DNA from: Puccinia triticina
Lineage: Eukaryota > Basidiomycota > Pucciniomycetes > Pucciniales > Pucciniaceae
Direction: 5' to 3'
Assembly: GCF_026914185.1 (NCBI RefSeq)
Contig: NC_070558.1
Location: 4,774,001-4,838,000, forward strand
Length of the DNA stretch: 64,000 nt
Below are positions 9,669-21,473 of this stretch, piece after piece (position 1 is the stretch's first letter; every line of letters starts with the position of its first letter). The notes below the pieces were generated by a model. It worked only from the letters and a program-made list of their open reading frames with translations, did no database searches and had not been told where the DNA came from. A program made the position numbers and the translations under genes.

Positions 9669-10764
9669 GAGCATCCACCCTCGTTGCGGTAAATCTTTAG
9701 GTAGCCAGCGAGTCCCGCGAGGCTCGGTTGCTTAGCCAAAGAAAAAACCCACCCTCATCGCTAGATAGCGGCTCGGTAGGCTACACATGTTTAGATAAAG
9801 ACACCGCCGCCACCTCGTGTCTGCATAAATACATATCTATGTATTTAAGCACAACACAGCCCACATATTCATAAGAATATAGGCCAATGACCCGATGCCC
9901 GGTCTACTGAAGACCAGTTATCATTTCAACTAGGTCATCCTAATGACCGGTTGTACTATCCGATGACCGGTCATCCCATCGAGGACGGGTCTATTGATGA
10001 TGGATCATTCAATGACCAGTCATCATATCAATGTCCGGTCATCCTATATTCCAATGACCGGTCTATCAATGTCCGGCCATCCTATCATTGACCGGTTGAT
10101 CGCTATCATTGACCGGTTGATCACTATCATTGACCGGTTGATCAATGTCCGGTCATCAATGGGATGACCGGTTGACCAATGACCGCTTGATTAAGGACCG
10201 GTCAATCAAGGACCGGTCTGGCCATCCTATCATTGGCCGGTTGATTGATGACCGGTCATCCCATTGATGACCGGTCAATCAATGACCGGTCATCCCATTG
10301 ATGACCGGTCAATCAATGACTGGTCATCCCATTGATGACCGGTCAATCAATGACTGGTCATCCCATTGATGACCGGTCGATCAATGACCAGTCGATCAAT
10401 GACCGGTCGATCCATGACCAGTCAATCAATGACCGGTCGATCCATGACCGGTCAATCAATGACCGGTGAGTCAAAGTGTTATGTATATTGTATATTATTG
10501 TTTTTTATTTTTTCTTTGGTGGGGGGCGCGGGGGTGTTGGCATGTTTGTGTAGTGTGCACTTGTGTTTGGCGAGGGTTGGGAGGCTCGTCAAATTTTTCC
10601 TTACAGAGGCTCTGTAGCCGTTGGTAAATCTAGCGAGCCTTAAAGATTTGCCGAACGACTACTTAGCTAAAGAGCCCTAAAGAGGGCACGGGGGTGGAAA
10701 ATTGCTTACATACTCTGTAAATCTGCCTTAAAGGGCGGGTTTACAGAGACAAGGGTGGATGCTC
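9669..10764. mobile_element. 1.1-kb TIR element with satellite cargo, TTA TSD
   Basis: Left end GAGCATCCACCCTCGTTGCG and right end GGGTGGATGCTC are inverted repeats, flanked by TTA (9666-9668 and 10765-10767). A 3-bp TTA duplication points to the PIF/Harbinger superfamily. Most of the interior is the GACCGGTCAT array. It encodes no transposase and is related by its ends to the element at 51619-62216. Confidence 0.8.
9890..10475. repeat. GACCGGTCAT satellite array
   Basis: Dense repeats of ATGACCGGTCATC and GACCGGTCAATCA at roughly 17-bp spacing, combining into 34-bp higher units near 10255-10380. The core is a perfect 10-bp palindrome. The open frame across it encodes only a repetitive Met-Thr-Gly/Ser-Arg/Gln-Ser peptide and is an artefact. 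Confidence 0.9.
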
Positions 10765-11008
10765 TTATGAACAACTTTTTTAAAAATGAAGAAGTTTCTC
10801 TAAGGGCCTGTACCATAGCAGGTTGAAAAACAGTTTTTCCTGCAGAAATTGATTTTTTGCGCAAAAAACAGTTTTTGCTAAAAAATGTGTACCACAGCAC
10901 CTGTTTTTTTGGGTCATCCAGAAAACAGTTTTCCTCAAAAAAAGGCAATTTTCAAAAACAGGTCTGACCCTGTTTTTCCTCCCCCATCACCCTCCATCAC
11001 CTCATTTA

Positions 11009-11202
11009 GGGTGTTCAAAGTTGACTTGCATAAAATCATAACACCATAAAATCATAAAATTCTGAGGGGAAAAAATATGTACCCCCAAACACTCAAATTA
11101 GAGCAACATTTCTAAAATGGTACACATAAAATCATCATTTGAAAGTTTTATGATTTTATGATTTTATGTAATGAAAATCTTATGATTTCAACTTTGAACA
11201 CC
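11009..11202. mobile_element. 194-bp MITE, TTA TSD
   Basis: GGGTGTTCAAAGTTGA and TCAACTTTGAACACC form the ends, with TTA on both sides (11006-11008 and 11203-11205). The interior is built from AAAATCATA repeats. The same MITE, broken by Helitron 3, occurs at 45908-45944 plus 62252-62334. Confidence 0.8.
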
Positions 11203-11440
11203 TTAATTACTCCAAGCCCGGAGCAAGCCAGCAATCAATCATCTTTCTCCAGGAAGTCCTCCCTCTGCTCGGAACGATCTATCATAGCTGACCAATCCAA
11301 CCACTACAACTGGATCGGTCCAAGGAAAATGAAGAGACTTTGGAAAAAAGAGTCCTTCTGGTTTGTCCTTCATCTCTCCTCCTTTACCTTGGACCGCTCT
11401 TCTGGTCCGAGGGGAATTGTCTCCTCTCTCTCCAAACAAT

Positions 11441-11575
11441 AGAACTTGATTGTTCCAAGAGAAAAGAGAACTCGATTGTTCCAAGAGAAAAGAGAACTTG
11501 ATCTTTCCAAGAGAGAAGAGAACTCAATCTTTCCGAGAGAAAAGAGAACTCAATCGTTCCAAGAGGAACAAGAAA
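11441..11575. repeat. 26-bp tandem repeat
   Basis: About four to five copies of GTTCCAAGAGAAAAGAGAAC with a short linker. The period is 26, so it does not preserve frame; overlapping open frames are artefacts. Confidence 0.85.
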
Positions 11576-12296
11576 TCAAATTTTTGGGAAGAAAGGAGAA
11601 AGAAACCTTGGGGTCCCTCCTCCTTCCCTCCCCTTGGACATATAAAGTTAAATTGATCCAACAGGAAGGAGGAGGGAATTAAATTTTGACCCACCCATCC
11701 CCTCGGATTGGTATTCCCTGCTCCTTAAATCTCTCGGGCCAATCTATGGGCAGGGCAAGGAGGGAGTTCCTCTTGGACCAACAAATTAACAGGAGGGAGT
11801 TGCGCTTGGACCAATCAGTCCAAGACAACTAGAGGAGTGATTCCAGGCCTTCTCCCTCTTGGGACGGTCTCTCGAATCCTCTCAGATCAATCTTTCCGAT
11901 CCTCTTGGACCGACGAGTAGATTGGTTCAAGAGGGGGGAGTGTCAAAGAGCGTCTGAGGTTTTCATGAGTAGGGAAGGCACCACAATGACCCCTTCCCTA
12001 CTCATGAAGATTTGCAAGGGTACCGAATATTGTCTTTGGGTGTATTGAGCTGATGGATGGTGGAGTGGAGGAGTGCGGATATTCTGGAACCAAGTGATGG
12101 TTGTGGTACACGTTTATTGAAATCTGTTTTTCTGAATGCGGGTTTTTTGAAATATCTGAAAAGCGCAGAAAAAAAAAACTCTTTTCCCTGTTCAAGAAAA
12201 ACAGAATTTGTATGATACAGGCACTAATTTTCAAGGGACACTCAATCCTGTACATCTTGCCAATTTTTTAAAAAGTTGTTGATAAAGGCCTTAAAA

Positions 12297-15200
12297 TCCA
12301 AGTTTATTAAAGTCTCTGAATCACAAAACAAAACTTCAAGGGTTTCCCCTACAAATCACAAAAAATCACAAAAAAAATCAAGGGTTTCCCCTCTACAACT
12401 TTCAGAAAAAAAAAGAAGGGTTTTCCCTCTACAAATGCCAAAATTAACAAAAAAGCAAAATTTTAAAACAACCTGAAACCAGCCACCTAACATCAGCAAG
12501 CTGATGCACCGTGGCCCACTGTCCATCCCTGTCTAGCAGGGTTAAAAAACAGTGAGAGGATGACCCCCAGCGCGCCGCATTGAAGGCATTATGCAAAGGG
12601 GGGGCAACGAGTTTAGCCCCTCAAACTGCGCAATTGCAACAGCGGAGGGGGTGAGGACGAACCGCACGCTGGAAGTACAGCAGCAGAGGACGCCTGGGGG
12701 ATTAGCCAAACACAAGGTCCTCCCCCCTTTTATACGCCATGGACCAGCAAGCTCGCCTCAAGCCTTGCCCTGGACTAGCCTGGACTCTGCTTGCATGTTC
12801 ACGGCAACGCCACCGCCACGGCCCACGCCACCTTTGTATGTATTTTTCACCCGCAAGGCATTAGCTACGGCTTGGATCTTCTGGCCATTCTGGTCGACAT
12901 CCAATGTGCGCTACTGAAAGCTGAAATTTACCTTAGAATTTGCCCTGTCGGGGGCATTGCGGCGCCACCGCCATGTCCCTTTGACACCAATGTTGCTATG
13001 TATGGATATATTCCAGTAATATCTTATGCACCGCGGCCCTCGCCAGGATCCCCTCCCCCTTGAAACAAGCCATCCAACACTCGCCCCTCGTTGACAGCCT
13101 CAACCTCCAGCCCAACAAGCCCCTCCGATTCAGCAAGCGCAGGAAGACCAGGCCCAACCACAAGCCACAGGAAAACCAAACCACCCCTCAAGAAGATTGT
13201 ATGAACTTGCACAAGAAACGGAAAGCAGTGATCGCCAAACAGCTTGATGAGCAGCACGGTAAAATCACACTCACCGTCGAACAATGGTCCTGTCAATATA
13301 CGTCCTCCTACCTTAAAATCTCTGCTCAGTACATCAACCCTGATTGGAAGCTTATCAACAGAGCTATCGGATTTCGATTATTGCCCGAGCCCATTGATGA
13401 GAATTTTATCGTTGAGTGTATCACCAACGTCTTGGAAGACTGGAAACTCATTAATAAGGTCAGCAAATCTTTCTCCCCCACCCTCAAGCTGTTGACCCCT
13501 TATTTCAATCCGCATTTTTTTTTACAAATGCGCCATGGACTTTTTTTTTTTTTTCTGCTTTGACATCAGTGTGAATCAATCACGGCTGAAAGCTCAATCT
13601 CAAACGATCGTGCTCCAGGCAAGAAGAAGAAATTCCTGCCCAAGAAAACCTTCTCATGAGAATCTACATGGCCGCATCCAGCGCCACGGCCTCCTGTCCA
13701 AAGCCACATCAATTCCCACCATACCCTTGCCACTGACGTGGACGGTCTTGCGTTACCAGTTTCAAATTGATGGCATGCCAACTGGTTGAAACAGACCAAC
13801 TTCAACCCTGGACGCTCCAGGCTGCAGCCCCACAGCCTTGATAATCAAAGCCCATCCAACCCTCTTCTGCTCTCCCTGGCAACTGAGCGCGAGGCTTGTA
13901 TCACCAATAAGAGTGCCTCACCCATTTTGGCCATGGCCTTGCTCTACTCTGCTGGCTGATTGATAGATTAGGTCTGCTCTTTCATCTTTCCCTCATTGTT
14001 CCAAAAAAACAGGGTGTGCTGACCAATGCACTTGCTGTTCCCAGTCTCCACGCGGTTGATAACGTATTCCAGTGAGTGGGATTTCTGAGTTGAGTCTTCT
14101 CAGATCTCTGGGCATGTGCCCAGCCGACGGACAGAGGGGTGCAGTCAATGGTCCGTAGCGTCCACAAACCTGTCACCCGGATTGGCTAACCCATCCCCGC
14201 GTACGCGGTGAACTTGCGCTTCGGCTTGGTCGCGATTGCTGTCCCAAGGTGAGCCCGCACATCCAGATCATATCAAATAGAATATAGTGCGACCGTTCAC
14301 GGATCTCATGCGCCATCGGAGATCAACTCTTACCCTTCTTGTCCGTTCGACTGCCCAGCGTCGATGATCAAAGCCTTGTGGTACTGAAATTGACCAGAAG
14401 CAAGCAACATGAAGAGCTGTGGCTCTCCTCATCTCTCCTGAGCCATGCAGACTAGGAGAAGGAGATTGTGTGCATGGAGCTGCGTCCTTCCGATCCAGCA
14501 TTCAAGTCGAAGCCAAAGCAATGGCTTCTTATTTATTGATCTTGATGGACACTATGTGTTTGCAAACCAGCCAAAGGAAGCGTAAATTCCAAAGTAGTAA
14601 GTCTCAAGGTGGGCTATCTATGCCTTCTGGACAGGCGGCCTCCCCAAAACTGTTCCAGGATCCTCGGTCAATTCCACCCATCCCAAGCCCCCGCCGGTCA
14701 CACGACCAGTGCTCTGAGCCATCCCCAAGCGATCCTCAGCTTGTCTCAAGGCTCAAGCCCTGCCATCCCAGGAAGCCTTTTGCCCGTTTACATTGCCTCT
14801 CCTTCTCTTGTCCTTTCCCCGAGACCATGTGTGATTTTCCTGGATCAAACACAGCGCCAAGCAGGCCACCCCCTTCTTCTCCCTCAATATCCTGACCAAG
14901 CACTTCTCCAATCCCTTCAGCATTGTAAATCCCAATCAGATATCCCGATATGTATCCATTATTTGAGTATATTTGGATTTCTCGGGTACTTTGCAATAGG
15001 TTTTATGAGTGATATTTGAGCGGACCAATTTGCATGAAAATTTATTTATATACATCAAACCGGGGACTTCAAAGCTTTGAATGACAACATTGGCTCTTTA
15101 TGTAATACTGCATGACTGAATCACAACTGCCTCATTAAATCTTCTGACCAAAAAATCATATTGGTGAATCATATCTTATTCTTTATGCCTACAATATGGG

Positions 15201-15919
15201 AAACACTAGAGTGATTTTTTTGTTTATTTATTGTGATGGGAATTTAAATGCATAAGCTATTAGGATACATACTTTTTTAAAGCCTTCTTGGCTGGGTTTT
15301 TCATGGCACCACTAAATATTAAATCAAGCTATTTGACCAGCATCAATTTTCTATGTTAAATCTTCAGATTTGTGTAGGGAAGAACTCCCCATTTACAACA
15401 TGTGGCAATTTTTCCCAGTAATTATACCAGGCACAATGGAGGACTTCCCTCGGGCATTCAGAAAACTTGAGATGTGGCTTTAAATCTCAAATTGACACAT
15501 TTATCAAAACAAAAACCCACACAAAATAAAGTATTGAATCTTAGGCTTAAGAAAACATGTTAATTTTGCCAAAAATTAAACTTTGTGGTGTATAAATTGA
15601 AATCTATAGGGGTTGCAGAACCAAGGGGAAGTCATCCCATATCATGTAGAAACAATCCAATTTTGTATATAGTTTGTGCTGATAAATACCCACTTTTTGT
15701 TGTGAAAACCTGCACTGTACTGTTTATTTTCTATCTCTTGTTAATTAGGAAGAACTTTTGCTTAATTCTGGTCAAATTTAATGGTCTACTAAAAAAAGCC
15801 TAAAGACTTGCTTAATTCATCAGTTAGAAGAATGGTGAACTGCACAATTAATTTGAAGATTGCAAAGGCCTGGGTCTTTTACCTTGGATTTGCAGCGGCG
15901 GAGCCGCCTTGGCCTCTAG
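12297..15919 (+). mobile_element. Helitron 1 (3.6 kb, non-autonomous)
   Basis: The 5' end TCCAAGTTTATTAAAG follows an A inside the MITE. The 3' end is a GCGGCGGAGCCGCC hairpin, then TTGGCCTCTAG, then T. TC start, hairpin, CTRR end and A/T insertion are Helitron hallmarks. Near the 5' end lie several TCAAGGGTTTTCCCT repeats, also in copies 2 and 3. The interior shares blocks with the other copies (CAATTGCAACAGCGGAGG near 12630) and carries a decayed hAT transposase fragment. It shows no Rep or helicase domain. The 5' target sequence is recognisable; the 3' flank is not, so something else was probably inserted or lost there. Confidence 0.8.
13060..13515 (+). pseudogene. hAT transposase fragment
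   Basis: The frame from 13060 encodes a stretch typical of hAT transposases: KITLTVEQWSC, then SSYLKISAQYINPDWKL, then GFRLLPEP and ENFIVECITNVLEDW (about residues 64-135). This is the beta-strand and catalytic-Asp region in the family, but the expected catalytic Asp in the DxW position reads Glu-Gln-Trp here. The frame dissolves into poly-T sequence after about 13500 and no C-terminal dimerisation domain is found. It sits inside Helitron 1, so it is either captured host-element sequence or an old nested hAT. Non-functional. Confidence 0.7.
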
Positions 15920-15943
15920 TTAGCAATAGTGTGACATTGTAGA

Positions 15944-16640
15944 ATAACGTACAAGGGGTGCGCGGAGGGCTTACTAGGAAAATGACTGCCAACCATATAA
16001 CTTTTTTGTTACACACCCAAACAGTTCAAGAATTTCAGGAAATCTTTAATTTAGCATATCATTTGTGATATGAGATTCATAGCAACTTGATGTGATAAAA
16101 ATAGGAGATATGGGGTGTGCGCAGCGGGCTTTATCCGCGCACACCTTATATATCCTATTTTTATTACACCCCATGGCTAAGAATTTCATAGCAAGCCTGA
16201 TATGCTACATTGAAAGTTTCCTGAAATTTTTAGACTGTTTGGGTATGTAACAAAAAAGATATACGGTTGGAGGTCATTTTCCTACTAAGCCCTCCGCGCA
16301 CCCCTTATACGTCATTCTACAATGGCACACTATTGCTAATAATTTGATAGCACAAAATATATGCATCATGGAAATTTTTGGACTGTTTGGGTGTGTAACA
16401 AAAAAGTTATATGGTTGGCGGTCATTTTCCTAGTAAGCCCTCCGTGCACCCCTTATACATCATTCTACAATGGCACACTATTGCTAATAATTTGATAGTA
16501 CAAAATATGTGTATCATGGAAAGTTTCCTGAAATTTTTGGACTGTTTGGGTGTGTAACAAAAAAGTTATGTGGTTGGCGGTCATTTTCCTACTAAGCCCT
16601 ACGCGCACCCTTTATATCTCATGTTCTGATGACAAACTAT
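15944..16640. repeat. Large palindrome plus three tandem 150-bp units
   Basis: The segment at 15944-16024 recurs in reverse at about 16233-16320, with a centre near 16112-16150 (GGTGTGCGC facing GCGCACACC). Rightward, GACTGTTTGGGTRTGTAACA starts at 16233, 16381 and 16540, giving three direct units of about 148 and 159 bp. Each unit holds AAGCCCTCCGCGCACCCC. No coding capacity. Confidence 0.85.
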
Positions 16641-16739
16641 TGCTAAGAAATTCAGGGGGTACAATTTATGCGTAAACATCTTTGCTCTCAAATTTTTATG
16701 TCTCTAGTACGTGGAACAAAAAAGTTATACATATTAAAA

Positions 16740-16930
16740 ATAATAAAAAATAATACGAAAAATTAGCACGACGACTCCCAAAAAAATTTTTTTTGGGTCG
16801 ACGAATCCCAAAAAGCCCGTACCCAAAAAAAGGGTCTAGGTCGACGTCGAGCGCTGGTCGAAAAATGGTCGCGCCGACGTATGGGAGTCGTTTTCCCAAA
16901 AGTTGGGAGTTGTTTTTCCAAGACCCTATT
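16740..16930. repeat. GACGACTCCC repeat, left copy
   Basis: Contains GACGACTCCCAAAAAA, several TCGAC or TCGTTT blocks, and GACGTATGGGAGTCGTTTTC. It matches 23690-23875 on the far side of the putative Helitron 4. Confidence 0.65.
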
Positions 16931-17189
16931 TATATGCTGTATATACTCCGTGCTATAAAAATTATGGATATATTATGTAATCAGAACATTACATCTGAGG
17001 GCTGCACGTTAGTCATCATGCTTTACCAACTTCAAACCTCATTTAGACCCGGTTCTGCTGAGCTTTATGTCCATTTTATTGGCTCAAAAGAGCCGCTCAA
17101 ATCTCTACTTTTTAATGGCGCAATTTGTACATTTTTCTGCTGACTTTTGCATTTTTTACAGCACTTTCCATCCAGCCTTCTGCTCCAAT

Positions 17190-17426
17190 GGTGGTGCGCG
17201 CACCCCCCGGTTACATAACCCTAGCCACTTGGTACATTGGGGGTGAAATATTACATGATGTTTACATGTTACATGCTGGGCTACATGTTGAATGTTGCGT
17301 GTTTAAATGGGTTTTTTGGTGTGTGTACTTGTTGCTTACAGGTTACAAGGTGTTTGTGCATGTCATGGGTGGTGTGTACATGTTACATCCCACTTTCTTA
17401 AATCCACAGAAATCTAGACTCCTGGA
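17190..17426. repeat. TTACATG-rich degenerate tandem repeat, left part
   Basis: Repeats of TTACATG and TACATGTTGC-like words. The same type of repeat continues at 23219-23680, as if one array had been split by the element between. Confidence 0.55.
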
Positions 17427-18373
17427 TCTAAGTTTTGGGGTGTTTTTTTTTACAAAGCTACAATAAAAAATAGCACACAACAATTAAACACAGGCACAAG
17501 TTGAAAATCCCCAAAGGCCCAAAGGCCCTATGGATGACCCTCCAGCTGTGCCGCAGCAACAAGAAAAAGTGGGCCGGTTGTTAGAGTAGTCCAGGAAGGC
17601 CCTAATCAAGTGATTAGTGGGCTCCCAGGGAGAGGGTAGGACAAAACCGGAGCACCTGGGGGACAACCTCATGGAACTGCACTCCTTAAATAAGCTTTCC
17701 GGAGGATCCCCCACAAGCACTCGCCACCAGCCACATCCGAGCTCGTCTCCCATTCCCAGCTGTTACTGACCCGTTCCCACTCCCTTGGGCGGTATCGCTT
17801 GCCACTGTAACCGTTGCCACATTTTCCATTGCATTTACAAAACTGCCACCGCCACCGTTGTACATACAGCCCCTGTTGGCCTTGTTACAGTTGTCTTTGC
17901 CATGGCAGCCCTTGGGCCCTCCTGCAAAACAACCTGATATATACCCCTGTTGTCATCTACACACTTATCAGCTTACCAATGCACAACATCAAGCTCTTCA
18001 TCCCAATGCTGGGCCATCGCCAAGACCATCACTTGCATAACCTGCGCACCTTAGCCTGTGCGAAGGTCCATCAACGCGCTCCTGGATTGCCAGGACATCG
18101 AAGGAACCACTCTGTTGCATGGCCACCAAGGTGGCAAAAGTACCGGGAAGCTCGATTATTTTGTTTGTGAGTACATACTTGTCCATCAACAAGGAGGGCA
18201 ACAAACAAGCTGACTACATCAGTGATTCTTCAAGTGTAATGTCATACATCCTGGTATCTGGTCTGCAGCTCATGACTCGCCCAGGACAAGAACCTCTGCG
18301 CAATGCACACAAATCCAACAATTATCTTCATGTATGTATGTATCTGATTTGGACGTGGTCACCAGATTTATAA

Positions 18374-18627
18374 GCTACCCATGCCCGGCTGGTCAAGAAC
18401 CCACAAGGCCGACTGATTCGAGGCTCCAATCCAGTCAAATATATTGGATGTCCGAGTGCAGCTTGCCAACCATGTGACCTGGCTCAGTTCACCAGTCTTA
18501 CCGAGCAGCTTAGCTCCTCTGTCCAACCTGACCACCCACCCACGAACCGAGCGCCCGACACCATCCCCCTAGAATGCACTGGCTTTCCCCAACCCTCCTT
18601 CTTCTTCGGACCCTCCGCGCTTAAGTA
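18374..18627 (+). pseudogene. Unrecognised exon-like remnant
   Basis: After a plausible TTTATAAG acceptor, an open stretch runs about 83 codons to TAA. It includes a C-P-S-A-A-C-Q-P-C cluster that could bind metal, followed by a Pro/Ser-rich tail. There is no start codon and no known domain. Its position inside the putative Helitron suggests captured coding sequence. Weak call. Confidence 0.3.
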
Positions 18628-19528
18628 ACCAACAACCAAGGATGATGTGTTTCAGTTTCAGAGAGACGCTCGCGACCAAACGCACGCAGATTGACCAAGA
18701 GCGCCAAGTGTGGCTAGCCTTCAAGGAAGTATATGCAACAATGGTGGCGTGCAATATCCTTGATGAGCAGTAAAAACAGGTGAGCAATTCTGGACCGTGT
18801 GAGAATTCAACGAACTAAGAGTGATTTCATTAGGACTTTGAGCTAAATGACTAGAGATAATAATTGCTCTTACCTAAGAGCAAGGGTTATGACGCTATGG
18901 AGTTTTTGTAGAACAAGTGAATCAGGCGTGATTAGAAAAAGTAAAAGGGAAAGGTGGTTGAAGCGCAAGAGATGAGAACTGGTAACTGGGATTATGTGAT
19001 TAAGAGACGCAACGAGGCAGTGAGAGATTTTGGTGTAGTTCAGAAAAACAAAGTTGAAACGGGATTATCAGTAGATGTAGTTTGTGTGTAGGTTGCAACT
19101 ATGTACTTGTAGATGATTTGATGTGGACAATGGAAAAAGAAGATGTGAAGGCTGTTTATTATCAATCTGTTTGCAAGAGGCAAGGAGTGGATGGACCATG
19201 AGATTTAGCCGACAAAAGCTTGTCTTTTATAGACTGTGTTCTCTGTGCTTACAGGTAACAAGAGCTCGCTTGAACAAGACACCCTTCTCACTGACGAATT
19301 CAGGGTTCGGGTTGAATTTGCGCCTCACCTGACCAGGAGTCAGGGTTATGGGCTGAAACATTGCTGGAGACTGCGGTATATAATCAAAAAGGTCATGTAT
19401 TGTTAGATTTGGAGCGAGGCTGGTTAAAGCACAGCTGAGACTCGCTCGAAGAAGAAACGTACAGCTTATGTGGCGCTCCGTGTCTATGCGGGGCTCCGTG
19501 TCTGAGGTCAAAACCTGACAGACCGTTC

Positions 19529-19975
19529 ATGGTACATCATATGTATACGCAGCAGCAGGAGCGGCAGTACTCTCATCAGTGTCCATTGCAGGCTTCTGCT
19601 TTGTGCTGTCACACTCCGACCGTTCCCATCAAGCCCTTCTTGGCCCGGGAGGAGGAAACATTCATGCTTGCCCCGGCTAAGCAGAAGAGAGTCAAGCCGA
19701 TTGGCCCCGACGAATGGAAGATCAGCGCAGGCAATCCGGCAAAGCAGAAGCCGAGCACGAAGCACCAATCGAGACCCGTCAAAGTCGCTAGAGCGCGTCT
19801 AGCCCGTGTGGACGAAGGGCGTGCGCTCGCCCTCTCCACGGAAGACGCGCCAGAAGAATGGCCAGCACTCGCCGCACAGGGACGGCCTGTCTTTGCACCG
19901 GGTCACACCGCGACTGCACAAGCATCTCCGCCGCGAAGCAGGCGCACTGACGACCCCGCAGAGCGCTTCCCGTGA
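19529..19975 (+). other. Unrecognised 148-codon open frame
   Basis: A GC-rich, Pro/Ala/Arg/Lys-rich frame with no recognised domain, signal or membrane segment. The reverse strand is also partly open because of base composition. It may be a fragment of captured coding sequence. I make no functional claim. Confidence 0.2.
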
Positions 19976-20880
19976 TCACGGATCAGCGCGGACGGGCCTC
20001 CCCGCGCCCAAATGGATGCGGTACTCCGGAAGCAAGGCACACCACTCCAAGCAGGTCTTCAACATCCTTCCTGCAGCTAAGAACTCCTCCCTTGCCCCCC
20101 CCCCCCCCCCCCGCCTAAGAAGCTGGACTCCCAAGACTCAACCGTCCTGGAAGTCTTCAATGACTCCTCCAAACAAATCCCTCCGAGGCCGCGAGAGGAC
20201 TTGTTGTTGGAAGAGAAGGACCCCTTGACAACAAAAAACAAACCTCTGGGCTTGTGGAAGAAATGTCTTCAAAGAGTTCCCGTGACAGCAGTTCATGCGC
20301 AAGGTGCATTCAAAGCAGCAGATCTTCCCGTGCCTGCTCCTCAACGGGCGCCCTTAGCTCGGGCCGTGGTGCCCTGCTGGCCCAGTTGAAGATGGATCAG
20401 CCTAAACGGGTTTGCACACGTTTTTGACAAGGTTGCACGGGAAGGTGGTGCGCAAGCAGATTATGGGTGTGACTGCAAGTGCTGTGCCAAAGTGATTCTT
20501 CTCCCCAATGTGATACCCAACCTGGAGGTAATCACTGAATCTTGTTTTTTTTTTTTTTAGTATCATGAGCAGGCAGTGAAGGCCCTTAATTGGGATGGTG
20601 CCTTGTGCAACCCTGTCTCCCGCCACCAGCAGCAGATCTCACTTCAACCTGCCGGGGTACCTGGTGGGTTCTTAGAATTGTAATATTGGCTAGAGAGAAG
20701 CTGGTGTTATTGTTTCTTCTTGATCTCCTCTTGTCTTGAGGTGTGTGAAGGCAGTTGGGCTTCCCTGGTACCCAACGGGCTGAGGAGCTCAACCCCAAGA
20801 AAAAAAAATGAAGCTAAGGTAGGGTCACCAACAACTATCCAACCCCGTATAATTTTCAAGTGCTCAAGCAGGGAATACTC

Positions 20881-21226
20881 TGTTGAAGAAATGTGAGCTC
20901 TGACTTGGAGAGAGGAGAGAACAGTGGCCTGAGGAAAAAAGCTCAAGGCCAGGTTTTGAGAAAAAAGGAAGCCCAAAAAGAGGGCTAGTCTGCTAATTTG
21001 TGGGAGGAAAAAGGCTCCGCACTACAAGAGACTCTTTGGTCTCAGGGAAAAGGCGCAGAGAACTTATGATTCTTTATTCTATCTATGCTAGTGATATATA
21101 ACCTATTACAACTCGGGGCCAGGTTGTGGGACAGAAGATGAAATGCATATGCATCTGCAGGGAAAGGAAAGAGTGTGACAGATGGAGGAGCGGAGAAGGA
21201 AGAGAACAAGCTGTGAAATTCCAACA
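20881..21226 (-). repeat. Copia 3' LTR
   Basis: Begins TGTTGAAGAAATG and ends ATTCCAACA on the plus strand. It differs from the partner LTR at only a few visible positions. Confidence 0.8.
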
Positions 21227-21473
21227 CCCCCCCCCAGCTGATGAACCACAGAACTGAAGCCTAGAGACCTTTACCAATGTTGAGCTTTTTGAATTCTGGG
21301 TTGTTGATCATTGCTTGAAAGTTCATTTCCGACTCGATCTGATTGTCAGTGAAACTGTGATGATTGACTGATGAGAAGTTGGAATGGACTGCGGCGAGAT
21401 GAGCTTGAGCAGCGGGTTTTGACTTGGAAGCGGATGGCTTGGAGGATGAAGAATCGGTCGTGCCGGAAGGTCG

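Larger units (their letters stand above)
10804..12224. mobile_element. 1.4-kb Tourist/PIF-like element, TAA TSD
   Basis: GGGCCTGTACCATA at the left and TATGATACAGGCAC at the right are inverted repeats, flanked by TAA at 10801-10803 and 12225-12227. The terminus matches the MITE at 51407. It carries a smaller MITE (11009-11202) and a 26-bp tandem repeat. No transposase is visible. Confidence 0.75.
9614..12296. mobile_element. TA-flanked MITE, split by two insertions and truncated
   Basis: GGGGGGTTCACAATAGGATA at 9614, preceded by TA, matches the left end of the intact MITE at 23917. Its body resumes after 10764 (TGAACAACTTTTT at about 10768-10800) and again after 12224 (CTGTACATCTTGCC to AAAA at 12296), where Helitron 1 begins. 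The right TIR is missing. The pieces align in order with the intact copy, so the insertions in between are younger. Confidence 0.8.

Noticed and set aside
9890..10475. Regularly spaced short palindromic repeats resembling a CRISPR array
   Set aside because: Spacers are not unique and are themselves repeat variants. There are no cas genes, the genome is eukaryotic and the array lies inside a TIR element.
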